Below are positions 31,977 through 43,389 of a stretch of DNA of 64,000 bases, one piece after another (positions within the stretch are counted from its first letter, which is position 1; every line of letters starts with the position of its first letter). A program made the position numbers and the translations under genes. This DNA comes from Aotearoamyces nothofagi (lineage: Eukaryota; Ascomycota; Leotiomycetes; Leotiales; Tympanidaceae): contig JADDTR010000027.1 in NCBI GenBank assembly GCA_015345905.1, forward strand, positions 1,417 to 65,416, given 5' to 3'. A model generated the notes under the pieces. That model did not search any database, was not told the DNA's origin, and saw nothing but the letters and a program-made list of their open reading frames with translations.

Positions 31977-32378
31977 TCAGTCGCGGACAAGAGGGTTAGC
32001 CTTATTCTATAAATCGACATCTCGGACTGTCATCTCGCGAGCTGGCTGCCAGGATTTCCTCCTATGTGCTGGAGCAACTGAACTCTGAATGTCAAGATAC
32101 AAGCAAGCAAGCACTATATATATATATATACGGTCTCACAAATGCAGCTGTGACGGATTAATGTATGCAAAATTCACCGCATTATATGAGCTACAGATAC
32201 AACACGGCAATCTCTAAGCTAACAATCATAACGAAGAAACAAGTAAGATATTAGTGATCATCTAATTATACACCAGACGCCAGCCCGTCTCCTATTTCCT
32301 CTCCGGGAAATCCTGTCAAGGCAAAAGAAAAAGAGTTTCGATAAGAAGATTTTGGTGCGGAGGAATAGGGGGGAGGGT

Positions 32379-33586
32379 TTAGAGCGTGAGAAGGGCGAGA
32401 ATAAAGAGCGCTAGGGCGCCTGTTGTGGCGGTGATCGTCGTCCTTCCGACGTCATTGATGGGGAGGTAGGTTGGACTTCCGGGCTTTATGCTCGAGCTCA
32501 GTCCCGAACCGCTTCCCGAGCCAGACCCAGATCCCAATCCTGAGCCTGAACCTGAGCCAGAGCCGGTGCCGTTTGTACTGGGAGTATAGGTTCCGTTGCT
32601 GTATGGTGTAGCGGTGGGTTCGACGGGGATGGTGACCGTGATGGTTGATGGACCGCCTGTGGGACCGCAGACGGGACAAACTTTGGTAGTGGTGCTGAGG
32701 GGGCACGTAGGGACGATTTCTTCAGCGCAACCACAGGCTGTTGCAGTTACGGGGACAGTGGATGTGAAGACTCCCAGGCCGCCTTCAACGCTGAGGTCAA
32801 TGTCGATGTAGATGTCTGCGCTTCTGTTAGGTTGCTGGGCTTGGGTGAAGTGGATTAATTGGATGGAGGAGGAGGAGAGAGGAGAGGTTTGACTTACTAA
32901 CTGTCAGAGAGACGTAGACTTGTCCTGCAAATAGGGTGACTGCATCAGGAGTACTGGGTGCACTAGGTGCAACAACGTCTGGAAGAGCATCGGTCTGGGC
33001 ATACAGAGAGAAAAGTATGTCTGATCCACCTGGCACCTGACGCTTCTCATTGCCATCACTCTCGTGAGTAATGTTGTCAGAGGAGGAAGTGAAGCCACCA
33101 CAGACCTCCTCTGAGCTACCTGGGCAGGGGATATCGCAAGTGCCGTTCACAAAAGGCAGGCCGGTCTCAGAGTCAATGGAGTGGGCGCAGTAACAGTCAC
33201 TGGATAATATCAGTTATAGGGCCTTCAGATGGAAGAGAAGGAAGTACTGACTCTCCTTGCGTAGCGGAATAGTCATATGCCCTGCATGAAGCAATGCAGA
33301 ACTCGTTCGTCATGCCAACAGTCGTGGCGACCTTGTCAAAAGTGGGAAAGGAGCTTTCGGAACCGATACAGCCTATGTATGTCCAGCTTCCGATAGATGG
33401 ATAGTTCCCATTGGGCGGGGTGCCGGCGTTGGTCGGCACAGGGGCCGGGATGGTAATCATGGGAGTCGCCGATGTGGTGTTGAATCTCGGGTAGGGCACA
33501 CTGCCATGCGAGATGGCAGCAGCAGGAGTTGCAAGGAGGGACATGACAGCGGCAAAGCCGAGATTCATAAAGAGTGACGAAGACAT
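32379..33586 (-). CDS. WSC-domain, GPI-anchored cell-wall protein
   Basis: Three exons: 33586-33252, 33199-32898 and 32815-32379, about 357 residues. It starts MSSSLFMNLGFAAVMSLLAT with a clear signal peptide. The WSC domain (residues about 50-145) has its spaced cysteines: YIGCIGSES, FCIASCRAYDY, then DCYCAH across the first intron, and CDIPCPGSSEEVCGGF. A dibasic KR site follows near residue 163. A Ser/Thr-rich stretch with a short Cys cluster (CGCAEEIVPTCP, CPVCGP) leads to a Gly-Ser alternating linker. The end is a hydrophobic tail (TGALALFILALLTL), a typical GPI signal. WSC domains bind beta-glucan and sense wall stress in yeast Wsc proteins; there is no cytosolic tail here, so a wall or carbohydrate-binding role is more likely than signalling. 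Confidence 0.88.
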
Positions 33587-35353
33587 GATAGAGTCTGCTA
33601 AGAACAAAAGCGAATGTGTTGGGGGAAACGAATGTGGGCGGTAATGACAGCTGGAAGGGAAGGCTCTAGAGGGGATATCTGCGTAAAGGAGGAAGCAGAA
33701 GAAGAAGAAAAAGAAGAAGAGGCAGTGATAGAGATCCTTAAGTATATGATTATCATAATCCAAGTACGAGACGTGACTAACCAGACGAGAAGAAAAACAT
33801 TGGTAAATATGTAGCTTTAAGAATGCTCATCTCGCTCTGACATTTCACAGAAACGAGGATCTCATAATTACAAGGCTGGATCTCAGCACCGTCTGCGGCG
33901 ACAAGAAGTTGACGGCTGCGTTTGTTGTGTCTCACAAGCGCCACATCGCGCGGTTAATTCTGGTGATGAGCGCGGCTAGAGGAATGCTCGCACCGCGAGC
34001 GACGTTCGGGATTCTAGAGCGGGGATATGGGAATGACGAGACACTGTGCTGGCTTTCTTATCTACAGTCGACCTAGGGAATCGAGAAATGGACTGGGTGT
34101 TTCGGTGGCACAGGAAAAGGGGGTTGGGGTCTTTGAACATGCGTGCTTTTGTGCTGGCTATAGGATTCTCGAGATTTGTTGGAGGGGGATTGGTTGTGTG
34201 CGGCGTGCACTGCATGCCGAATATAATATGATGGATATGCTGGTCTTTGAATTTGGATCAGAGGCGGCAGAGTGGCGGCTGCGGGAGATGTGGAAGCTGT
34301 TGAGAAGACCTCCTATTTATACAGCGTAACAAGCCAAGTAGGGGTATCAAACCCCCCCTCTATCTGACAGGAGTATCGAAGCCTCCCTTTGACTCTCTCT
34401 CTCTGCATCTTGAGATATACATGCAACGTGAACAAGCAACATGCCTCGACTCAGCAAGGAGATCCCAAGCCGGTCCCTCCAACCCGCCTATCCCGATCCA
34501 GTTAAGCCCCATCCCCCAACCTCACCCCAAGTACATAAGCCCAAATAAGTCAGAAAGTCTCTAACAACATAGGTCAGTGGCGGTGGCTGGAAGAGGGACC
34601 AGCACTCAGGGCAATCTGATAAAAGAGATGGGACTACTCGGCAACAACGCCAACACACGACAATTCTCAGACGACTGCAATCAGAGAAGCGAGCTTTGGG
34701 CGGGGGATAAACAAAGTAAAATCTTCGGATTTTCTGTAGCCAGGTCCCGGATGGGATCTGGTGAGTCTTTTGCCTTTTTTATTCGGACTGGCATTTCTAT
34801 ATATATATATTTTTGCCATTTTTTGGGGTGGTTCGGCTAGATTGCTGAAAGGGGATGCATGTATATGAACGCGGTCTACTGTTATTCTTCTTCGAGAAGC
34901 CACAAGCGAGTGCAAGCAGTTGGGGCAGGCTCTTCCGAGATGCAGCGGTAGCGAAGGGGAGTAGGGAAGATGCCATACCCGTACCTCTTTTTTTATATAT
35001 CAAGAACTACGGCTCGTCTCGATATCGGGATTATGCATCTCTGGAGTTTGAGATGCAGAGAGAGGTTTATGTACTGCATGTATAGTACAGAATATCCCTG
35101 TCTCTGGCTTGAAGTGTGGTGTCTGGATGGGGGGTGTAGATTTCTTAATAACCCTACTATATCTTGATTAGAATCAAAGATACTAAGTATATCCACACAC
35201 CCTCTACAAGTACTGTATTGTACAATCTCTCCAGATCGAAAGAATACACACCCCACCCCCTAGACCGCCTTCCCCCTCAACTCTTCACCTCTCCGCCCCA
35301 ACATCTCCAAAGACATCACCAGTTCCGCCCCGACAGCACATTATCTATTTCAT

Positions 35354-35496
35354 GGGGGTTCCCCCCAAACCCCCATCCTCGCTACGCTCGCCATATACCA
35401 CAAAACCCGCCTTATCCCCACCGCAATCCGAGCCCCTCCCTCCGTCTCCCAGCTCCCAACGAGCGCAGCGAGCCCGGGGGTTTGGGGGGCACCCCC
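35354..35496. repeat. GC-rich imperfect fold-back element
   Basis: Two 37-nt arms (35354-35390 and 35460-35496) are inverted copies matching at 32 of 37 positions, around a 69-nt loop. Each arm combines a G5/C6-AAA-C5 block with a TCGCTrCGCTCG block. The arms are far more GC-rich than the flanks, suggesting an inserted short element. Confidence 0.75.
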
Positions 35497-36118
35497 TGAA
35501 CCACGCCGGACGCGCACGTTGAGATATCCCCGGACATGCACAGCCGCGCGGCGAGGGGCGATCTGGCAGCGGTTATTGAAGTAGCTCTGTCATAATCTCT
35601 GCAATGACCTCGTCTCTATAATATATATTACACCGATCTACAGATGTCGGAATCTTTAGAAAGAGCTCTCCTCTTGGTACCAGCTAACTGGGGCTTGATA
35701 ACTGATTCGATATGATTGGAACCTGCATTGGTAGAGTGCTCATTGTTACAGCACCGTCTTCCCTGAATGACGAACGAATATAGTAGAAGATCATCGGTAG
35801 CTTAAGGGCTTACGAGAAGCATAGAATTGATATCATATATACAGATATACACATCTGTAGCATAGATATATTAACCTGTCCTAAGCTATCACCAGACGTC
35901 TAAATCTAAAGTCAATAAGAGAGATCTATCTATTCATTGCACCCGTTATAATTAAGTAATGTAGACAGACACATCCACGGCGCCAAACATCCAAAAAAAA
36001 AAGGGAAAGATAAAAAGAAAAAAAAAGAGCAAAGAAAGAACAGAAAAGCCCACTCGACCCCAAAATCATAAACGGAGCCGCTCTAGCATTCTTCTTCAGA
36101 AGCACGCACATCAGCCGA

Positions 36119-37142
36119 TCCAAACAACCCATCGGTTTAACCCCCCCCCCTCTCTCCACCAAGCAACCAACGCCACCTCCGCCTCCACCTCCGCCTCCAC
36201 CGCCACCCACCTTGCCCACAACCTGGCAACCCCCATATCCGAACCCCGCAAAACCGCAGCTCCAGCACGTGTATTCCGATGATGCATTGAGAGGAGCGAA
36301 CCCAATATATATGCAGTTCATAAGCGCACAGGAGAGCGGATTGAGCTGCGTCTGGCGCTGGGGATGTGGAGTTGAGGGGAGAGAGAGATGGGGCGGGAGG
36401 ACGGGAGAGGGCGACGAGGGGCAGGGGCGGATGATATGATATGATATAATAGCTGGATACCGGAGGACGTCTCGTCGACGGGATGCATGCATGTCTCTCG
36501 AAGGCAGGAAAGCGCCGTGGCGGCTGGCGGCTCAACGTGCTGTATGTACCTCGTCTGCCTCTCTCTATCCCCTATCCCTATCCCTATCCGCAGTTGGCGA
36601 AATGACCGGCTGGCTGGCCGGGGAAGTAAGAAAACGTCTCAAGGGGGAAGAAGTAAGAAAACGTCTTTGCGAAGAGGGAAAAAAAAAGGGGGGATCCGGG
36701 CAAGCTCGGTTCAGAGAACAGAACAGACCAGATGCAGGAAGTACACATACACATACATACATCTCCTTTTCCCCGGCTCCGCGACTTCCTCGAATCTGCT
36801 GCAGGATATCTGCGTGTATATGTGTGTACATGAGTGAGTGAGGATGTCGGCAGGCGGGTTTAGATGGTGTGTTTGTATCTGCAGTCTGTATTTATATCTA
36901 CATCAGCAGCAGTCTACGAAGAAAAAAGAAAAACACAAAGGAGAGCAATAGCTATAAACTAGCAGGAAGCAAGCGAGCTTCAGTCAGTTAGATAGACAGG
37001 GAGGGAGAGAGGGGATTCTTGTTTATGGGGATTGGGTCGGGTGGTGGCACTGGATTGGGAGGGGGGTTATGTGTATGTAATTTGACAACTTTATATATAT
37101 AGTTATTCGTACATGTATATACGCCTAGATATATATATATAC
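36119..37142. repeat. Cluster of simple repeats I
   Basis: It holds a poly-C run near 36139, a (CCTCCR)n tract at about 36171-36211, CCCTAT repeats at about 36567-36590, a duplicated segment GTAAGAAAACGTCT (36627 and 36653), and TA microsatellites at about 37091-37142. Confidence 0.75.
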
Positions 37143-37439
37143 AGATACAGATGCAGATATATACACACCTACACCCGCACCCCCATCTCTTCTCTTCTCC
37201 ATTCCCTTTCCCGTTCTTCTGTAACAACCGCTCCCCCATCCTCTGATAGAGCCAGCACTTCCCAGGTGAGCAGGCGAGCAGAGCAAGTAGAAATGGCGCA
37301 AAGGAGAAGAAGAGGCGAGCAGGCGAGAAAAGAGATGTGATGTGTAAGAGGAGTGCGAGGTGTGGAAGAGTGGAAGTGTGGATTGGTTGTTGGGTTGGTG
37401 TAGACAGGCAGGTTGAGAAAGAGAGAGAGACGAGGAATT

Positions 37440-37984
37440 GATTAACTGATTAACTGATTAATTAATCGATCAATCGATCAACAACAACCCAACCTACCTA
37501 CCCAGCCAACCCAACCCAACCCAGCCCACCGAGTGATCAAGACAGCTACCCACCCAACCCCATGTAACCTGCCCCAGAAAGAACGCACACCAAGAAGCAT
37601 ATACGCAAGCGCGTAGGATGCGAGTCGTGCTGGGGCCTTTCCTTTCCTTCTGTTCTCTTCCCTCTCCTTCCCTATACCACCGTTCCCTATACTTTTCCTT
37701 CCCATCCCATCCCACCACCATACAAGCCAGAGTCCGCCGTCCGTATAGCAGCGACGGCTGGTCTTCCCGTGCAGAATCCGGGGAGAGAGAGGGAGGGAGA
37801 GGGAAGTACTGGCCGTGGTGTCTCTGTAGGGGGGAGGGGGTGTGGTGTGTATTTTGGATAGATGGGGTATCATAGTATAGCATAACACAACACAACACAA
37901 CACAATATAATAAGCATCCATCTCTATCCTCGCTATATACCGCCTCGTCGCTTCTGCACCAAACCACACCACACCACACCACAC
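37440..37984. repeat. Cluster of simple repeats II
   Basis: It holds TTAACTGA and ATCGATCA words repeated at 37440-37481, CCAAC/CCAGC repeats at 37483-37530, CACAA repeats at about 37882-37905 and ACCAC repeats at about 37963-37984. Confidence 0.75.
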
Positions 37985-38639
37985 GACGCAGGCGTGCAGG
38001 CGAGTTTTACGTCGAGAGTCTGACGTCAATCTGCCAACTCGGGCCTCGCATTGCAGCCTGCCCAAGCCAAGACCGACGTCTGTCGTATGGGTTGGGTTAT
38101 ATGTATTCCCTGATGCCTTCCCTGCCTTACCGTACCTTAACTGACATGGACATTGCCTTGCCTTACCTTGCCCTCTACACATATCAGACCGTCGACGAAA
38201 GAGACAGACAACCGACAACGGGTACAGAAAACAGAAAAAGGCCAAATGCGCCGGCTGATTGATTTCTCCGTAAGCGGTCCACCTCGAACTGCGCATCGAG
38301 GCAAAAGACCGAAGTGGGTGCCTCAGGCGTGAAAGTGTGGGGAGTTGGGTTTGCGTCTGTGTCTGTGTTTTGTGTCTTGTGTTTCCCCACAGGTCAGCAG
38401 CCGGGGAACGAAGAGTGAAAATGACGCAGGCCGAGAGGTGGCACATGATCGCTGGAGTGGTGGCGCTAGAGGGAGACGTGCGAGCTGGGGTGGCCCGGGG
38501 GGGGGGGTGCGGCTATGGACGGGTAGGAGAGGCATCTGTCGGCTCTGGCTCTGAAGAGAGAAAGGAGGGTATGGGTTGAGTTTAATTGGTTGGAGTCGGG
38601 CAGGAGGGAGGACGGTCGCGGATGGATAGTGGTTAGTGG

Positions 38640-38735
38640 ACAGTAGATAGTAGACAGACAACAGACAGATATACAGACAGACAGACAAACAAAACAGACA
38701 GACAAACAGACAAACAAACAAACAGACAGACTGAC
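38640..38735. repeat. ACAGACAAAC microsatellite
   Basis: About 95 bp of imperfect CAGA/CAAA tetranucleotides, interrupted by TA-containing words at the left end. Confidence 0.8.
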
Positions 38736-38978
38736 AGAAAAAAAAGGACACCGCGCTTGCAAGACTGCATCGTATACTACAACACCGCTGGCTGCCGCTC
38801 GTGACTCCCAGCGACTCGACTCCCAGCCCGTCAGCCAGCAGAGGAGCACAAGCGAGGGAAAGCAACTGCTAGCAAGTCCCGCAAAGAGAGTAACAGCAGG
38901 TCCTGCAAACAAATAGAGCAAGCTGTAACAAGTTACAGCAGAAGAGGATTGACTAACCAGTACCGAGTGGCGAATGGC

Positions 38979-39146
38979 GAGTACTGAGTACTGAATACTG
39001 AATACTGAATACTGAGTATTAACTAACCAGTACCGAATGGCAAGTCGCAAAAGTCGCAAAGGGTAAAGGCCGTGGCCTGTATGGCCTGTATGTACAGTAC
39101 AGTATGGTGTTGTATATGGCCTATATGGCCTATATGGCCTATATAG
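38979..39146. repeat. Tandem repeats of TACTGAA and TATATGGCC
   Basis: GTACTGAGTACTGAATACTGA-type repeats run from 38979 to 39020, with the neighbouring motif AACCAGTACCGA(A/G)TGGC present twice (38958 and 39025). TATATGGCC is repeated at about 39113-39146. Confidence 0.8.
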
Positions 39147-40418
39147 TCTGCGTACTAGCTGCTTCCCTTGCACTGTAGCAGTGCGTGCAGTGTGGTAGCT
39201 GCCCAGTGCAGCCAGTCAACTTCCAGGCGTTGGAGAACTGTCCCTACCCAGCTATGTATTTCCAACCTTGCCTCTCCTGCCTTTCTTACTTTTCCTGCCT
39301 CTCCTGCCTTGCTTACTCCACCTGCTCTACCTCCCCTACCAGCCCAGCCGTCTGCCTCTGCCTCTGCCTCTCCCTCTCCGTCTCCGTGCACCATGCCCGC
39401 CGTCCCACTCCGCACTCCGCACTCCACGCAGCGCGGGGTCAGGGGCTGCCAGCCCGCCGTGATCCCCGACCCTCCAGCACAGGAGAGGACGGTACGTAAA
39501 GAAAACAGGCGTCTGCCTCGACCGACGTGCCCGTGCGACCGACCTGAGGCGGATCCCAGCCAGCAAGAAACGTGCCAGCGGCAGCGATAAGATAGATGCG
39601 CCGGATGAGGCCCCCGCCGAGGCCCCGCCAAGGGGACGGCGGACTTCCGTCTCGCATTGGCTCGGCGCGTGGGTTGGGGAGCGACTGCACCTCCGTGCGT
39701 GCGTACAGGAGACTGAATTAATAATGACGGTGCTGCTGGCGAATGTGGGCATTGCCGCATTGCCGCATTGCCGCATGCCCACATGGCCTGCCCTTGGGCT
39801 TGGTGGAATGAGGCCAAGACCCCGAGCGGCGTTCGGACCATCGTGCTTACTTGCGCCTAGCCCCGACACGCGGGAGCACTTGGCGACGGCCCTGTGCCAC
39901 TTTTTTATTTTTTGGAGGCTTGGAGACCTGGGGAAATTTGGAGAGAGTCTGGGGAAGTGGGACGAGAGGGAGGCGCCAGTGCAGAGCTGGGCAGGATCCG
40001 ACCAGATGGCTGCGAGCGCGTCCCCAGCGGCAGGCGGCAGGAGAGCGCAGCACAGCCAGCTCTGCATTCCTCGGCAGCGCCCCTTCCTGTGGAATCGGTC
40101 GAGGCATCGACCCCAATCTACGGTGCTGCTGCATGCTGTTGCATGCTGTCAAGGCGTGCCCTTCCCAGTGGGCAGAGCGGCCAGGAAATGGACGCGTGAG
40201 TGGGCGGATGGATGGGTGGGTGGGTGGGTGAATCAACGGGTGCATTGTGCATTGCCTCGCTGCCTGGCTCGCGAGAAAGGGGGAGATGTGCAGCAGTTCC
40301 TGCCCGGTCCAGTGCCACGGCCTGGCCTGCCGGACATTCGGATCGGCCGACCCCGTGAGCGGACCTCTGGTCCTGCCCTGCCCTTCCTCTGCCAGGGCCT
40401 GTGGGTAGACAGGACAGT

Positions 40419-40611
40419 GCAGTACAGTACAGTACAGTACAGTACCGTACCGTACCGTATTCCATGATGCACAACCTCGTAAGATGCACACGGCGCCGGT
40501 TCAGGCTCTACCCGATTATCCATCATCCAGCACCCACCGACGCCTCGCCGCCGCCGTCCCTGTAGGCCCTGTAGGGTCGCGCACGACTTCGGCTCGCGCT
40601 CCAAGGGGTGT

Positions 40612-40646
<35 letters not shown>

Positions 40647-40647
40647 T
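40419..40647. repeat. ACAGT and GGAGCA tandem repeats
   Basis: (ACAGT)n passes into (ACCGT)n between 40419 and 40459; the words contain GTAC palindromes and can fold. A (GGAGCA)n tract follows at 40612-40647. Confidence 0.8.
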
Positions 40648-41116
40648 CGCTGCAATGTACTGTACTGGACTTGCAACGAAACATGCAAGATCCAGCGGGA
40701 AGACGCACTGTGCTTTCCATTTCCTGCTCTCCCGGGAAGCCATACTGTACGACCTACCTCAACCCAAGTGATGCACGCAATCCAGAGCAGAAATCCGACG
40801 ACAGTGCATACACACCAAGGCATGCGCGTATGATGGGATGGGGTGCAGGTGAAGATGCAGATGATATGACAGAAACAAGAGGTTTTGAACCACCGGCACT
40901 GCATGGCCCTCTGTATCAGGCCCAGCAGTGGCCAGCATGCCATTCGAAGATTCGCCTGTAGGGTCGCATAGGGCAGTTCAGTTGGCAGCTGTCCAGATGC
41001 CAACACGCCGACGGCCAGCCCAGCACGTCCAATACCTAAGCAGTACGGTGAGAACGGTGGCTCTTCACGGCCCCTAGGAAACGCAGGAGATCAGCAGCCA
41101 GCCAGCCCGGCCGGTC

Positions 41117-41870
41117 ATGGCGCAGAGGTGGCAGAGGTGGCAGAGGTGGCAGAGGTGCCAGACATGCCAGACATGCTTGGCGACATGCAGCGGGCCCGGA
41201 GGCCGAGCGGTTTTGGGAATGGTGGACGGGGCGCTGGTGCGTCGTCTCAGGCTCTGGTTGGGGGGGGGGAGAGGCGCCGGTAGGGCAGTTGCACCCAGGC
41301 AGGTCACTTGAGGGAATTGCAGCTGCCAGTGCTGTGCGGCGCCGTAGCCGTAGCCGTCGCCGTAGCCGTCGCCGTAGCCGTAGCCACAGCGTCCGTGTCC
41401 AGGCCACCAGGCCGCCAGGCTTGGACGGCTGGACGACACGGGGAACGGGAGGGCGACTGGCTCGACTGGCTCGACTGGCTCGATTGGCTCGATTGGCTCG
41501 ATTGGTAATGTATCCGTACAGCTAGCTATAGCGCTCCGCCCCTCTACGGCCGCGCACTGGCAGGGAGCGGTGATCCACCCTGCCTCCAGACTCCAGACTC
41601 CAGACTCCAGACTCCAGACTCCAGACTCCACAGTTCTCCATCGCATCGGCTACTCCACCAGCTACACCAGCTATAGTATGTACGCATAGGGTGCCCCATA
41701 GCGCCCCCGCCGCAGCTCTACAATGCCAGTTTTGGCGTGTGCGGGCTCTCGCCGCTGTACCGCACCCTGAACGGACGGCGTGGCAGGTATGTCCTGTATG
41801 TCCAGTATGTCCAGTATGTCCTGCATGTCCTGTATGTCCAGTATGTCCTGTATGTCCCGTATGTCCCGCC
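41117..41870. repeat. Cluster of five tandem repeat families
   Basis: In order: GGCAGAGGT repeats (about 41125-41155); CCGTAGCCGTCG repeats (41341-41388); CTGGCTCGATTGG repeats (about 41455-41503); seven copies of ACTCCAG (41583-41632); and TGTCCTGTATGTCCAGTA-type 9-bp repeats (about 41789-41868). Each unit differs from the others, so these are independent expansions and not one element. Confidence 0.8.
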
Positions 41871-42077
41871 GGCCGTTCGTGCCTGGGGTCGACCCTCCGT
41901 ACCGTGCTGGCCGCAAGTAGCGGTACAGTAGACAGCCAACCCAGAGTGCTCGCAAGTAGTGCTGTGCTCGCGGTGCTAGCACACACCAGGACGCAGCCGG
42001 CCAGGCAGGGTCGGCACCTGTAGGCCCCTCGCCCGCCGCGCTCGCACCCTGTAGCTTCGTCGCGGGCGCTGCAATGT

Positions 42078-42861
42078 CTCCAATGCTGGACTGCCAATGC
42101 TGGACTGCCAATGCTGGACTGCTGTCTACTGTACCGCTGCTGCCACCGCACTGGACGCAGGACATGCGGACAGCAGGACCAGAGGATCAGAGGATCAGAG
42201 GCGCTGGAGGCAGCGAGGCCACTGGAGCCCGCTGGAGGCGGTTGACCTTTCGCGGCATGCACCGCTGGCCCTGGACCCGGACCGCCTGGCCTGGCTGGCC
42301 TGGCTGGCCTGCGAGGCAGCGGTGGCAGGGCCGGCGTGGGAGGGTAGCGAGTACGGTCGGCAGGCTTCGGCTCCAGGGTGCCCACTGCGCTGTCCCTCCC
42401 TCTGGAGAACGCTGGTCACCGGTCATCCGCCGCCTGCACGCCCTGTAAGAAGCCAGGCAATTCCACCCTTCGGCGCCAACACCGCTACGGCCTCCGTTTT
42501 CTGGGCACAGGCATTTGCGGTGCATTCTGCATTCTGCATTTTACATTCTACATTCTACATTCGACCCTCTGCGATACCACGTCCCGTCTCCTGCCCTTCC
42601 AGACTCCCTCCCCCCCCAAGGCATCCGGAGCTGAGTTGCTTGCTGCTTGATGCTCGTGGCGCTGCTTGATGCTCCCGCCACCTCTGCTCCCGCTGAAAAA
42701 GCTGCGGCAATTTCGACGGCGGGGCTGCGGTACGCTGCCGAGTGAGAATAACGGAGCCTTCCCCAGGAGTGTGGAGAAAGCGAGCTACTCGCTGCTCCCG
42801 TGTACCTGAGCAGTCATCCACCCGCCCATCCAGCCCGCCCATCCAGCCCGCCCATCCACCG
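42078..42861. repeat. Further tandem repeats near the transcription factor
   Basis: GCTGGACTGCCAAT three times (about 42083-42120), TGGCCTGGC repeats (about 42288-42312), CATTCTGCATTCTAC repeats (about 42525-42561), and CCGCCCATCCAGC three times (about 42820-42861). Confidence 0.75.
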
Positions 42862-43389
42862 CCCATTCTGCATCTTGCCCTCCGGCTGTTAGCGACCGCA
42901 TTATACCTCTGCTCGGCCGGCATCTTGGGGCTTTGGCCTGTCGTGGCCGCAAGGGAGCTCGTTCCGGCAGTTGCTCCATCCTCCGTTTCCCCAGAGCGAC
43001 AAGAGGAAAGGTACGGGCTGGGGTCGACTAGCGAACTGGACAGCGGGCTCTTATCGGCTAAAGTGGACAACAGAAGCCCGTTGACCTCGCGGCGGCCACT
43101 CACCTCTCTGTGATCCCACATACCTGCAGGAGCGGCAGCAGGCTGTGTGAGACTCGAGGACTAGGGTTGAACGTGTGAGATAGTTCGCCAGCCCGTCTTT
43201 TGCTGCGTCGCTCCATTCATTGGCAGGCACCCGGTCCCAGGACGTTCGTCCTTCTTCTTTCACCTCTCGAGGCTCAGAGGACGAGGTGAATCAAAGAATC
43301 AAAGAGCTCACAATTGCATAGCATGCGCCAACGTCAGCAGCCAGCTCCGTTCTTCCTCTTCTTCCTCTCCAGCATCGAGCTTCGATAAT

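Larger units (their letters stand above)
30993..32378. other. Convergent intergenic region with diverged repeats
   Basis: Between the 3' ends of PFA3 and the WSC gene. No gene is supported. It holds two diverged copies of a roughly 160-220 bp unit (31337-31497 and 31641-31862), a five-copy 22-bp tandem repeat, and a short TA microsatellite near 32117-32131. Confidence 0.55.
33587..43389. other. Gene-poor, repeat-dense 9.8 kb upstream of the transcription factor
   Basis: No protein gene, RNA gene or mobile element is recognised in almost 10 kb. Many open frames exist on both strands, but they are low-complexity and match no family. From about 36 kb the sequence is crowded with short tandem repeats of differing units (separate entries) and becomes GC-rich from about 39 kb. 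Part of it may be the promoter and long transcribed leader of the gene at 43390. Non-coding transcripts cannot be judged from sequence. Confidence 0.55.

Noticed and set aside
36111-42669. Many open frames of 100-320 codons on both strands, GC-rich
   Set aside because: They arise from tandem repeats and GC-rich composition, overlap each other in several frames, are Arg/Pro/Gly/Cys low-complexity and match no family I know. None has convincing splice or start context.
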